Shown: positions 1 to 5,822 of the stretch, piece by piece
How the letters are laid out: the number at the start of each line of letters is the position of its first letter
How positions within the stretch are numbered: the first letter of the stretch is position 1
Assembly (NCBI GenBank): GCA_027457005.1
Contig: DAIDTV010000035.1
Coordinates: forward strand, 1 to 10,723
DNA: 10,723 bases
Direction of reading: 5' to 3'
DNA from: Chloroflexota bacterium
GTDB taxonomy: Bacteria; Chloroflexota; Limnocylindria; Limnocylindrales; CSP1-4
Notes under the pieces: model-generated
What the model was told of the DNA's origin: nothing
The model's database searches: none
Seen by the model: only the letters and a program-made list of their open reading frames with translations
Made by a program: the position numbers and the translations under genes

Positions 1-689
1 ACCAGCGCATCGACATCCGCTTCGGGCACCGCGTCGATCGCCGCTGCCAGGTCCCCCACGCCCCAGGTGTTGATCGCGAACCCGAACTTGCGCTGCGCCT
101 CGACCTTGTCGCCCTCGGTCACCGCGACGTCGCGCATGTTGTCGCCGAACCGGGCGATGCGAAGCTCGTGGGCTTCGTGCCACGCGCTGGCCGCGCGTGT
201 CCAGGTCGCCAGGCGGGCGATCACGTCGGGGTCCTGCCAGTGCCCGACGACCGTGGTCCGGTTCAGTCCGAGGCGTGTCTCGAGGTACCCGAACTCCCGG
301 TCTCCGTGGGCCGACTGGTTGAGGTTCATGAAGTCCATGTCGATCCCGGCCCAGGGCAGATCGCGGTTGTACTGCGTGTGCAGGTGGGCGAGTGGCTTCT
401 GCAGTGCCTGGAGACCGGCGATCCACATCTTGGCCGGCGAGAACGTGTGCATCCAGGCGATCAGGCCGACACAATTCGGACTGGCATTCGCCTCGAGGGC
501 CATCGCCCGGATCGACTCGGCCGTCGTGAGCACCGGCCGTGGCACGACCCGGACGGGCATGTCCGCTGCCTCGTCGAGTCCACGGGCGATCCGCTGGGCG
601 TGCTCCGCGACCTGTGCGAGCACGCCTGGTCCGTAGAGATGCTGGCTGCCCGTAATCAGCCAGACTTCGTACTGATCGAGGGCCTTCAC
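1..689 (-). CDS. araA: L-arabinose isomerase, N-terminal part (runs off window)
   Basis: Cytoplasmic aldose-ketose isomerase converting L-arabinose to L-ribulose, the first step of the bacterial isomerase pathway. The window holds the first 229 residues of a family that is usually about 500 residues long. The reading frame is open to position 1, so this is an edge truncation and not a broken gene. Visible hallmarks of the N-terminal Rossmann-like domain are EVWLITGSQHLYG (about residues 8-20), HTFSPAKMW, IDMDFMNLNQSAHG, REFGY, GHWQD and RFGDNMRDVAVTEGDKV. All align closely, from memory, with E. coli AraA. The catalytic Glu and His residues lie in the C-terminal part outside the window. I chose the GTG at 689 because it places the EVW motif at the usual distance from the N terminus and has a GGGG stretch about 8 nt upstream. 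The gene is divergent from the LacI-type regulator and the kinase/epimerase genes of the same pathway. Confidence 0.96.
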   Translation of the reverse strand, partial: MKALDQYEVWLITGSQHLYGPGVLAQVAEHAQRIARGLDEAADMPVRVVPRPVLTTAESIRAMALEANASPNCVGLIAWMHTFSPAKMWIAGLQALQKPLAHLHTQYNRDLPWAGIDMDFMNLNQSAHGDREFGYLETRLGLNRTTVVGHWQDPDVIARLATWTRAASAWHEAHELRIARFGDNMRDVAVTEGDKVEAQRKFGFAINTWGVGDLAAAIDAVPEADVDAL

Positions 690-768
690 ACTGCTGTCCC
701 CGAACCCCTGCGCGTGGCGCCTGCCGCAGACGCGCGCCCTTCCTCCGTCCCCCGTGCCACCGCGGCGG

Positions 769-801
769 GTGGCCGTGGCCCGGCCGCCGCGTGGCCGTGG
801 C
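769..801 (+). repeat. 11-bp perfect direct repeat in the araA leader
   Basis: GTGGCCGTGGC occurs at 769-779 and again at 791-801, with 22 bp between starts, about two helical turns. The spacing is compatible with binding sites on one DNA face. In a region this GC-rich, a chance repeat of this length is possible. Confidence 0.4.
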
Positions 802-860
802 GGTCAGCGGGAAGGCCCGCGACACCGCACCGGTCGACGACTCACGACGGAACCGACCGG

Positions 861-889
861 CTGAAATCCTATGCGGTCAATGGTATGCT
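861..889 (+). promoter_or_regulatory. Possible promoter for the LacI-type gene
   Basis: On the plus strand CTGAAA (861-866, 4 of 6 to TTGACA) and TATGCT (884-889, 4 of 6 to TATAAT) are separated by 17 bp. Transcription would start near 896, about 40 nt before the TTG start codon. The element overlaps the leftward araA promoter almost completely, so RNA polymerase binding in one direction would exclude the other. Each hexamer alone is weak. The optimal spacing and location are the main support. Confidence 0.35.
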
Positions 890-894
890 GTCAA
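866..894 (-). promoter_or_regulatory. Predicted sigma-70-type promoter for araA
   Basis: On the minus strand a perfect -35 hexamer TTGACA (894-889) is followed by exactly 17 bp and a -10-like hexamer TAGGAT (871-866, 4 of 6 matches to TATAAT). Transcription would start near 859, leaving a leader of about 170 nt before the araA GTG. An exact TTGACA with optimal spacing is uncommon in sequence this GC-rich. The weak points are the imperfect -10 and the long leader. Confidence 0.5.
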
Positions 895-898
895 TGCT
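871..898 (+). repeat. 14-bp tandem direct repeat over both promoters
   Basis: ATGCGGTCAATGGT (871-884) is followed immediately by ATGCTGTCAATGCT (885-898), matching at 12 of 14 positions with a perfect GTCAATG core in each copy. The repeat covers the -35 of the leftward promoter and the -10 of the rightward promoter, so a protein bound here would control both. LacI-family operators are usually inverted repeats, so a direct repeat may belong to another regulator or be incidental. Confidence 0.55.
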
Positions 899-922
899 TC
901 TCAGCACATCCGGCGGGCACGC

Positions 923-928
923 GGGAGG
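923..928 (+). promoter_or_regulatory. Ribosome binding site fixing the TTG start
   Basis: GGGAGG lies 6 nt before the TTG at 935 and is in good position for that codon. It decides the start of the LacI-type gene in favour of TTG 935 over earlier in-frame codons and over the ATG at 998, which has no comparable site. Confidence 0.65.
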
Positions 929-934
929 TCGACG

Positions 935-2008
935 TTGAGTGGTGCGGGCGAGGCGAGGCGAGCGGCCCGGTCACCGGGATCCACGCGCATCGTCACGATG
1001 CGGGACATCGCCGAGGCAGCGGGCGTCTCCCAGAGCACCGTGTCGCGCGTGCTGAGCGGTACCGAGTCGGCCATTCCGATCGCGCCGGCGACCCGCGCGC
1101 GGGTGATGGCCGTCTCCGGTCGTCTCGGCTACCGGCCCAACCCGCTCGCGCGCGGCCTGCGCGGGGCGAGCACGATGCTGCTGGGCGTCATCGTGCGGGA
1201 GATCACCGATCCGTTCTTCGCGGGCGCCATCGACGCGATCTCGGAGGAGGCGCGGGCCCGCGGGTACAACGTGGTGCTGGGTCACGCGCACGGTCGCGCG
1301 GACGAGGCGATCGCCCTCCGGGCCGTGCTGGAGACCCGCCACGTCGACGCGATCATGCTGCTGGGTGACACCAGCGAGCAGCCGCGCCTGCTAGAGGACC
1401 TGCGGGAGACGCACGTGCCGGTGGTCGCCCTGTGGCAGGGCACGGCCCTGCCCCACATCGGGAGCGTCAACGTGGACAATCGCGCCGGGGTCACCGCGGC
1501 GCTTGACCACCTGTGGGACCTCGGCCATCGGGACGTTGCGTTCATCGCCGGGCGATCGCTCGGGGACATCCACGAGCGCCAGGCCACCTTCGTCGACTAC
1601 CTGGCACAGAGGGGCATCCTGCTGCCGGACGGATACATCCAGCACGCACCGAACGATCCGGCCGAGGCCGCGCTCGCGCTTGCCCGGCTGATGAGCCTGT
1701 CCCGGCCCCCGACCGCGGTGCTGGCCTCGACGGACGTGCAGGCGATCGGTGCCCTGCACGGCGCGTACCGCGAGGGGCGGCGCGTGCCCGAGGACGTCTC
1801 GATCGTCGGCTTCGACGACATCTCGCTGTCATCCTGCACGGTACCGGCGCTGACCACCATCCGCATGCCGCTGGTCGAGATGGTGGCCGCCGCTATTCGT
1901 TTCGTACTGGACGAGGACGGCGCTCCCGGCGGCGAGACCGAGCTCGCGCTGGTGCTGCGGCCGTCGCTTGTCGTCCGGGGGTCATCGGGGCCGGCGCCGG
2001 GGCGCTGA
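935..2008 (+). CDS. LacI-family transcriptional regulator, likely arabinose locus repressor
   Basis: One-component DNA-binding regulator of 357 residues, the normal length for LacI/GalR proteins. The N-terminal helix-turn-helix spans about residues 22-42 (MRDIAEAAGVSQSTVSRVLSG). It is followed by a hinge-helix region (NPLARGLRGAST) that leads into the periplasmic-binding-protein-like sensor domain from about residue 80. The sensor shows VIVREITDPFF, the VNVDNRAG segment and a late GFDDI block. I chose TTG 935 because GGGAGG stands 6 nt upstream; ATG 998, which begins directly at the helix-turn-helix, is an alternative. The gene sits between araA and the kinase/epimerase pair and leads the rightward genes. 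The most likely role is sugar-responsive repression of the ara genes, with L-arabinose or a pathway intermediate as inducer. The ligand is an inference from context: LacI-type regulators of arabinose genes exist but the sensor cannot be read for specificity by eye. Confidence 0.93.
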   Translation: MSGAGEARRAARSPGSTRIVTMRDIAEAAGVSQSTVSRVLSGTESAIPIAPATRARVMAVSGRLGYRPNPLARGLRGASTMLLGVIVREITDPFFAGAIDAISEEARARGYNVVLGHAHGRADEAIALRAVLETRHVDAIMLLGDTSEQPRLLEDLRETHVPVVALWQGTALPHIGSVNVDNRAGVTAALDHLWDLGHRDVAFIAGRSLGDIHERQATFVDYLAQRGILLPDGYIQHAPNDPAEAALALARLMSLSRPPTAVLASTDVQAIGALHGAYREGRRVPEDVSIVGFDDISLSSCTVPALTTIRMPLVEMVAAAIRFVLDEDGAPGGETELALVLRPSLVVRGSSGPAPGR

Positions 2009-2064
2009 GACGGCGAAGAGGCGGCGAGACGACGATGGGGCGCCGAGCCGGCGGCGCGCACGGC

Positions 2065-2076
2065 CGGCACGTGCCG
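2065..2076. promoter_or_regulatory. 12-bp perfect palindrome before the kinase gene, candidate operator
   Basis: CGGCACGTGCCG is a perfect even palindrome with a central CG, the symmetry commonly seen in LacI-family operators. It lies in the 80-bp gap between the regulator and kinase genes and directly abuts the kinase Shine-Dalgarno sequence. It could be an operator. In RNA it could also form part of a small structure next to the ribosome binding site. A matching site was not found by eye in the araA gap, which weakens the operator reading. Confidence 0.35.
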
Positions 2077-2082
2077 AGGAGG
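2077..2082 (+). promoter_or_regulatory. Strong ribosome binding site fixing the kinase GTG start
   Basis: AGGAGG stands 6 nt before GTG 2089. It settles the start there over the in-frame ATG at 2035 and over the long frame that stays open back into the regulator gene. Confidence 0.8.
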
Positions 2083-2088
2083 ATCCGG

Positions 2089-3693
2089 GTGAACCAGCAA
2101 CGGGGTAGTACGGCGGAACTGATCCGGTCGGGCGGCGCGATCCTCGGGATCGAGCTCGGCTCGACCCGCATCAAGGCGTCCCTCATCGCGCCCGACACGA
2201 CGCCGCTGGCATCGGGCTCGCATGCCTGGGAGAACCAGCTCAGGGACGGCGTCTGGACGTACGACATGGAGGACGTCTGGAAGGGCCTGGTCGCCTGCTA
2301 CGCGTCGCTGGTCCAGGACGTGCGCGCCCGCTACTCCCTCGAGCTGGGGGCGGTCGCGGCCATGGGAATCAGCGGGATGATGCACGGGTACGTGGCCCTG
2401 GACGTCGAAGGGAAGCTGCTGGTGCCGTTCCGCACCTGGCGGAACAACATCACCGGCAGGGCCTGCGCCGAGCTGACCCCGCTCCTCGACTTCGCCGTGC
2501 CACAGCGCTGGAGCATCGCCCACCTGTACCAGTCCATCCTGGAAGAGCAGCCGCACGTGCCGCGGATCGCCCACCTCACCACGCTGGCCGGATACGTCCA
2601 CTGGAAGCTCACCGGCGAGCACAGGATGGGCGAGGGCGAGGCCTCGGGCATGTTCCCCATCGACCCGCGCAGCGGTGACTGGGACGCCGCGCGGATGGCG
2701 AAGTTCGACGCCCTCGTCGCGCCGCGCCAGCTGGGCTGGACGCTCCGGGACATCCTCCCCGCCGTCCTGCCCGCCGGCCGCCCGGCCGGGAAGCTCACCG
2801 CCGAAGGCGCGAAGCTGTTAGACCCTTCGGGCAGACTCCCGGCCGGCATCCCCCTGTGCCCTCCCGAGGGTGACGCGGGCACGGGCATGGTCGCCACCAA
2901 CGCCGTGCGCCCGCGCTCGGGGAACGTCTCCGCCGGCACCTCGGTGTTCGCGATGATCGTGCTGGAGAAGAGCCTGGCCCGCGTCCACGAGGAGATCGAC
3001 ATCGTGGTCACGCCGGACGGCAGTCCGGTGGCCATGGCCCACTCCAACAACGGGTCCTCCGACCTCGACGCCTGGATCACCCTCTTCGGCCAGGTGGCCA
3101 GGGCGCTGGGCGCCGAGGCGTCGCTCGAGGACCTCTACGGCAAGCTCCTGCCGCTCGCGGTGCAGGGAGACCCGGACGCGGGCGGGCTCCTCTCCATCAA
3201 CTACGTCTCGGGCGAGCACATGACCGGCTTCACCGAGGGCCGGCCGCTGTTTGCGCGGAACCAGGACAGCAGGTTCACCCTGGAGAACTTCGTGCGGGCG
3301 ATGTACTACGCCTCGCTCTGTGCCATGCGGACCGGCATGGACATCCTCACCGAGCAGGAGGGGGTCGTCATCGAGGAGATCCGCGGCCACGGCGGCTTCT
3401 TCAAGGGTGGCGACACCGGGCAGCGCATGATGGCCGCCGCGCTCAACGTCCCCGTCAGCATCCCCGCCACCGCCGGCGAGGGAGGGGCCTGGGGCATGGC
3501 CGTGCTGGCCGCCTACATGCTCGACGCCGAGGCCGGGCAGTCGCTGCCCGACTACCTCGACGAGCGGATCGCCGGGAGCATCGGCCGGCCCGTCAGGCCC
3601 GACCCGGACGACGTGAAGGGTTTCGAGGCGTTCTTCGCGCGCCACAGGAGGGGACTCGCCATCGAGCGCGAGGCGGTGAAGGCGCTGGGCTGA
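2089..3693 (+). CDS. araB: FGGY-family carbohydrate kinase, predicted L-ribulokinase (non-classical type)
   Basis: Predicted cytoplasmic ATP-dependent kinase phosphorylating L-ribulose to L-ribulose-5-phosphate, placed by context between the isomerase and epimerase of the same pathway. It has 534 residues, typical of FGGY kinases. The N-terminal phosphate-binding motif is GIELGSTRIKASLI (about residues 20-33), followed by GISGMMHGY (about 93-101). The second phosphate motif is SAGTSVFAMI (about 281-290). The adenosine-binding GHGGFFKGGDTGQRMMAAAL begins at residue 433 and is followed by AGEGGAWGMA. The start is GTG 2089 because of AGGAGG 6 nt upstream. It does not resemble classical E. coli AraB beyond family motifs, and looks like the alternative FGGY kinase that accompanies araA and araD in several bacterial phyla, sometimes called araK. 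Database names for this group often say xylulokinase. Activity on L-ribulose is therefore inferred from the neighbours, not from residues seen. araD follows after 35 nt, probably in one transcript. Confidence 0.88.
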   Translation: MNQQRGSTAELIRSGGAILGIELGSTRIKASLIAPDTTPLASGSHAWENQLRDGVWTYDMEDVWKGLVACYASLVQDVRARYSLELGAVAAMGISGMMHGYVALDVEGKLLVPFRTWRNNITGRACAELTPLLDFAVPQRWSIAHLYQSILEEQPHVPRIAHLTTLAGYVHWKLTGEHRMGEGEASGMFPIDPRSGDWDAARMAKFDALVAPRQLGWTLRDILPAVLPAGRPAGKLTAEGAKLLDPSGRLPAGIPLCPPEGDAGTGMVATNAVRPRSGNVSAGTSVFAMIVLEKSLARVHEEIDIVVTPDGSPVAMAHSNNGSSDLDAWITLFGQVARALGAEASLEDLYGKLLPLAVQGDPDAGGLLSINYVSGEHMTGFTEGRPLFARNQDSRFTLENFVRAMYYASLCAMRTGMDILTEQEGVVIEEIRGHGGFFKGGDTGQRMMAAALNVPVSIPATAGEGGAWGMAVLAAYMLDAEAGQSLPDYLDERIAGSIGRPVRPDPDDVKGFEAFFARHRRGLAIEREAVKALG

Positions 3694-3728
3694 ACGTTCG
3701 CGGGGGCCGGGCGAGGGGAGGATCGGGC

Positions 3729-4454
3729 ATGCGATACGCGGAGCTGAGGGAGCGCGTCTGCGAGGCGAACCGCGGCCTCGTGGAGGCGGGCCTGGTGGTG
3801 CTGTCGTTCGGCAACGCCAGCGGCATCGATCGCGGTGGTGGCATCGTCGCGATCAAACCGAGCGGCGTGGACTACGCGACGCTTCGCCCCGAGGACATCG
3901 TGGTCGTCGCCCTCGAGGATGGCCGGGTGGTCGAGGGCGACGGACGGCCCTCGTCCGACACGCCCGCCCACCTGCTCCTGTACCGCAGCTTCCCCGAGGC
4001 CGGGGGCGTGGTGCACACCCACTCGGCACACGCGGCCGCGTGGGCACAGGCACGGCGCGAGATCCCCTGCCTCGGGACCACCCACGCCGACCATTTCCAC
4101 GGCCCGGTGCCGGTCACGCGGGCGCTCACGAGCGAGGAGATCGCGACGGATTACGAGCTCAACACCGGGCGCGTCATCGTGGAGCGCTTCGCCTCGGGCC
4201 GGATCGATCCCGCCGAGGTACCTGCCTGCCTGGACGCGAGCCACGGGCCGTTCACCTGGGGCGCAACTCCCGAGGAGGCGCTGGTCAACGCGATCGCCCT
4301 GGAGCAGGTCGCCAGGATCGCGATCCATACGCTGGCCATCCGCCCCGACGCCGAACCGATCTCGGAGGCGCTGCTCGACCGGCACTTCCGACGCAAGCAC
4401 GGCCCCGGCGCCTACTACGGTCAACCCCGATCCGCTCGCGAAGGGCGCGCCTGA
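3729..4454 (+). CDS. araD: L-ribulose-5-phosphate 4-epimerase
   Basis: Class II aldolase-fold zinc enzyme converting L-ribulose-5-phosphate to D-xylulose-5-phosphate, which then enters the pentose phosphate or phosphoketolase route. It has 241 residues, against 231 in E. coli AraD, and matches it along the whole length. Seen in order are SFGNASG (26-32), IKPSGVDY, PSSDTPAH with D77, VHTHSAHAAAWAQ with H96 and H98, GTTHADHFHG with D121, SHGPF with H172, and YYGQ with Y230. These equal, with an offset of one, the zinc ligands H95, H97 and H171, and the residues D76, D120 and Y229 of the E. coli enzyme, so it should be active. The ATG at 3729 has GGGGAGG 7 nt upstream. It lies 35 nt after the kinase gene and is probably the last ara gene of the rightward operon. 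Confidence 0.96.
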   Translation: MRYAELRERVCEANRGLVEAGLVVLSFGNASGIDRGGGIVAIKPSGVDYATLRPEDIVVVALEDGRVVEGDGRPSSDTPAHLLLYRSFPEAGGVVHTHSAHAAAWAQARREIPCLGTTHADHFHGPVPVTRALTSEEIATDYELNTGRVIVERFASGRIDPAEVPACLDASHGPFTWGATPEEALVNAIALEQVARIAIHTLAIRPDAEPISEALLDRHFRRKHGPGAYYGQPRSAREGRA

Positions 4455-4573
4455 CAGATCGCCATGGCGGCCTGGCCGGACGTGCGCCCTCATACAATAC
4501 GGAGGCTGCCCGCCCGTCTCCCCGGCCCGGTCCCAGCGCAGCGCCCGGACAGCTCGCGAAAGGATCGCCGCCC
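4455..4573. other. Spacer between araD and the acyl-CoA dehydrogenase
   Basis: This 119-bp gap marks the change from sugar to lipid genes. It holds a 10-bp perfect palindrome CGCCATGGCG without loop (not a terminator), a -10-like TACAAT, and the AAAGGA site ahead of the next gene. I saw no hairpin followed by a T-run. Confidence 0.6.
4493..4498 (+). promoter_or_regulatory. Possible -10 element for the acyl-CoA dehydrogenase gene
   Basis: TACAAT matches the TATAAT consensus at 5 of 6 positions and stands out in a GC-rich gap, about 75 nt before the GTG at 4574. No good -35 hexamer is found 16-18 bp upstream, so it may depend on an activator, use another sigma factor, or be chance. Confidence 0.35.
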
Positions 4574-5776
4574 GTGATCGACCTCACCCTGAGCCCGGAG
4601 CAGCGGCTGGTGCAGCAGAGCGCCCGGGAGTTCACCGAGGCGGAGATCCTGCCCTACATCCGCGAGTGGGACGAGCGGGGCGAGGTGCACCGCGAGGTCT
4701 TCGCGAAGATGGGCGAGCTGGGCTTCCTGGGCGCCCCGATCCCGGAGGCGTGCGGCGGCCCCGGGCTGGACTACGTCAGCTTCGGGCTCCTGTGCGAGGA
4801 GCTCGAGCGGGCCGACACGGCGTTCCGCGTGATCATGAGCGTCCACGTCGGACTGAACTCGCTGACGCTCCTGCAGTGGGGAACCGAGGAGCAGAAGCGC
4901 CGCTTCCTGGTGCCACAGGCGCGGGGCGAGAAGATCGCCACCTTCGGCCTCACCGAGCCCGGGGTGGGCACCGACGCCGCGAACCTGCAGACGAGCGCCC
5001 GCCGTGACGGCGACGCGTACGTGCTCAACGGCTCCAAGATCTGGATCAGCCTGGCCGACGTGGCCGACCACTTCCTGGTCTTCGCCACCCTGGACCGCGC
5101 GCTGGGGCACCGCGGCATCACCGCGTTCATCGTCGAGCGCGGCATGCCCGGCTTCAGCACCGGGACCATCCACGGCAAGATGGGGATCCACGCCGGGAAC
5201 ACCGGCACCCTCTTCTTCGACCAGGTCCGCGTCCCGGTCGAGAACCGGGTGGGCGAGGAGGGCGAGGGCTTCGTGATCGCCATGAGCGCCATCGACCAGG
5301 GCCGCTACACGGTGGCGAGCGGGGCGGTGGGGCTGGCCCAGGCGTGCCTCGACTCCTCGGTCAAGTACGCCCACGAACGGCACACCTTCGGGCGCGAGAT
5401 CGGCCAGCACCAGCTGGTCAAGCAGATGATCGCCAAGATGGGCCAGGGGATCGAAGCGGGCCGGCTGCTGTGCTGGCAGGCGGCCGCTCTGAAGAACCGG
5501 GGTCTGCGCAGCACACGGGAGACGAGCCTGGCCAAGTGGTTCTGCACCGAGCACGCGGTGCAGTCGGCGCTGGACGCGATCCAGGTCCACGGCGCCTACG
5601 GCTACTCGAGCGACTACCCGGTGGAGCGCTACCTGCGCAACTCCAAGGCGGCCGTGATCTACGAGGGAACCAGCCAGCTCCATACGCTGATCCAGGCCGA
5701 CTACCTGCTGGGCTACCGAGAGGACCGCCCCCTGCGCTGCCCGCCGGTCCCGGCACAGGGGTTCGAGCGCGGGTGA
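4574..5776 (+). CDS. Acyl-CoA dehydrogenase
   Basis: FAD-dependent enzyme introducing the alpha-beta double bond into an acyl-CoA thioester, passing electrons to an electron-transfer flavoprotein. It has 400 residues, the standard length, with all three domains: the helical N-terminal part, the middle beta domain with the signature FGLTEPGVGTDAANLQTSA (about 120-138) and GSKIWIS, and the helical C-terminal part with ERHTFGREIGQHQLVKQM and HGAYGYSSDYPVERYLRNSK. The catalytic base is the expected glutamate in IYEGTSQLH, E364. GTG 4574 is chosen because the N terminus then begins at the usual point (IDLTLSPEQRLVQQSAREF) and AAAGGA lies 9 nt upstream; frames further upstream run through araD and are not real. 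The substrate chain length cannot be read by eye: short-chain, branched-chain or longer acyl groups are possible. A fatty alcohol oxidase gene follows after 46 nt in the same direction, suggesting a shared lipid-oxidation role. Confidence 0.95.
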   Translation: MIDLTLSPEQRLVQQSAREFTEAEILPYIREWDERGEVHREVFAKMGELGFLGAPIPEACGGPGLDYVSFGLLCEELERADTAFRVIMSVHVGLNSLTLLQWGTEEQKRRFLVPQARGEKIATFGLTEPGVGTDAANLQTSARRDGDAYVLNGSKIWISLADVADHFLVFATLDRALGHRGITAFIVERGMPGFSTGTIHGKMGIHAGNTGTLFFDQVRVPVENRVGEEGEGFVIAMSAIDQGRYTVASGAVGLAQACLDSSVKYAHERHTFGREIGQHQLVKQMIAKMGQGIEAGRLLCWQAAALKNRGLRSTRETSLAKWFCTEHAVQSALDAIQVHGAYGYSSDYPVERYLRNSKAAVIYEGTSQLHTLIQADYLLGYREDRPLRCPPVPAQGFERG

Positions 5777-5822
5777 CCGTCGGGCGCCCCGGTTTCGTCC
5801 GGCCCGAGCGGTCCTTGGTCGC

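Larger units (their letters stand above)
690..934. promoter_or_regulatory. Divergent ara intergenic control region
   Basis: This 245-bp gap between araA (leftward) and the LacI-type gene (rightward) has no convincing gene. Frames that stay open through it are continuations of GC-rich shadow frames. Positions 861-900 are clearly richer in A and T than the surroundings and hold overlapping promoter-like elements for both directions plus a 14-bp tandem repeat. Positions 690-860 would form an untranslated araA leader of about 170 nt if the predicted start of transcription is right. That leader is very GC-rich and contains an 11-bp direct repeat (769-779 and 791-801), but I saw no recognisable riboswitch. 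Confidence 0.7.

Noticed and set aside
886..906. TGCTG...CAGCA inverted repeat as a LacI-type operator
   Set aside because: The arms are only 5 bp with an 11-bp gap, not the compact symmetry of LacI-family operators, so it is too weak to list.
791..934. Longer LacI-type protein starting upstream of the promoter patch
   Set aside because: It would place the predicted promoter elements inside the coding region and adds about 48 residues unlike the family; TTG 935 has a well-spaced ribosome site.
67..938. Plus-strand open frames opposite araA and through the intergenic gap
   Set aside because: The minus strand here encodes an unmistakable L-arabinose isomerase; the plus-strand translations show no motif and extend into the promoter region.
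1513..2088. N-terminal extension of the kinase back into the regulator gene
   Set aside because: The frame is open but out of phase with the LacI-type gene and gives Arg/Gly-rich sequence; AGGAGG just before GTG 2089 sets a start that matches family length.
4459..4470. CGCCATGGCG palindrome as a terminator after araD
   Set aside because: It has no loop and no following T-run, so it cannot act as an intrinsic terminator.
4451..4498. CTGACA at 4451-4456 as the -35 partner of TACAAT at 4493
   Set aside because: The spacer would be 36 bp, far outside the range that RNA polymerase uses.
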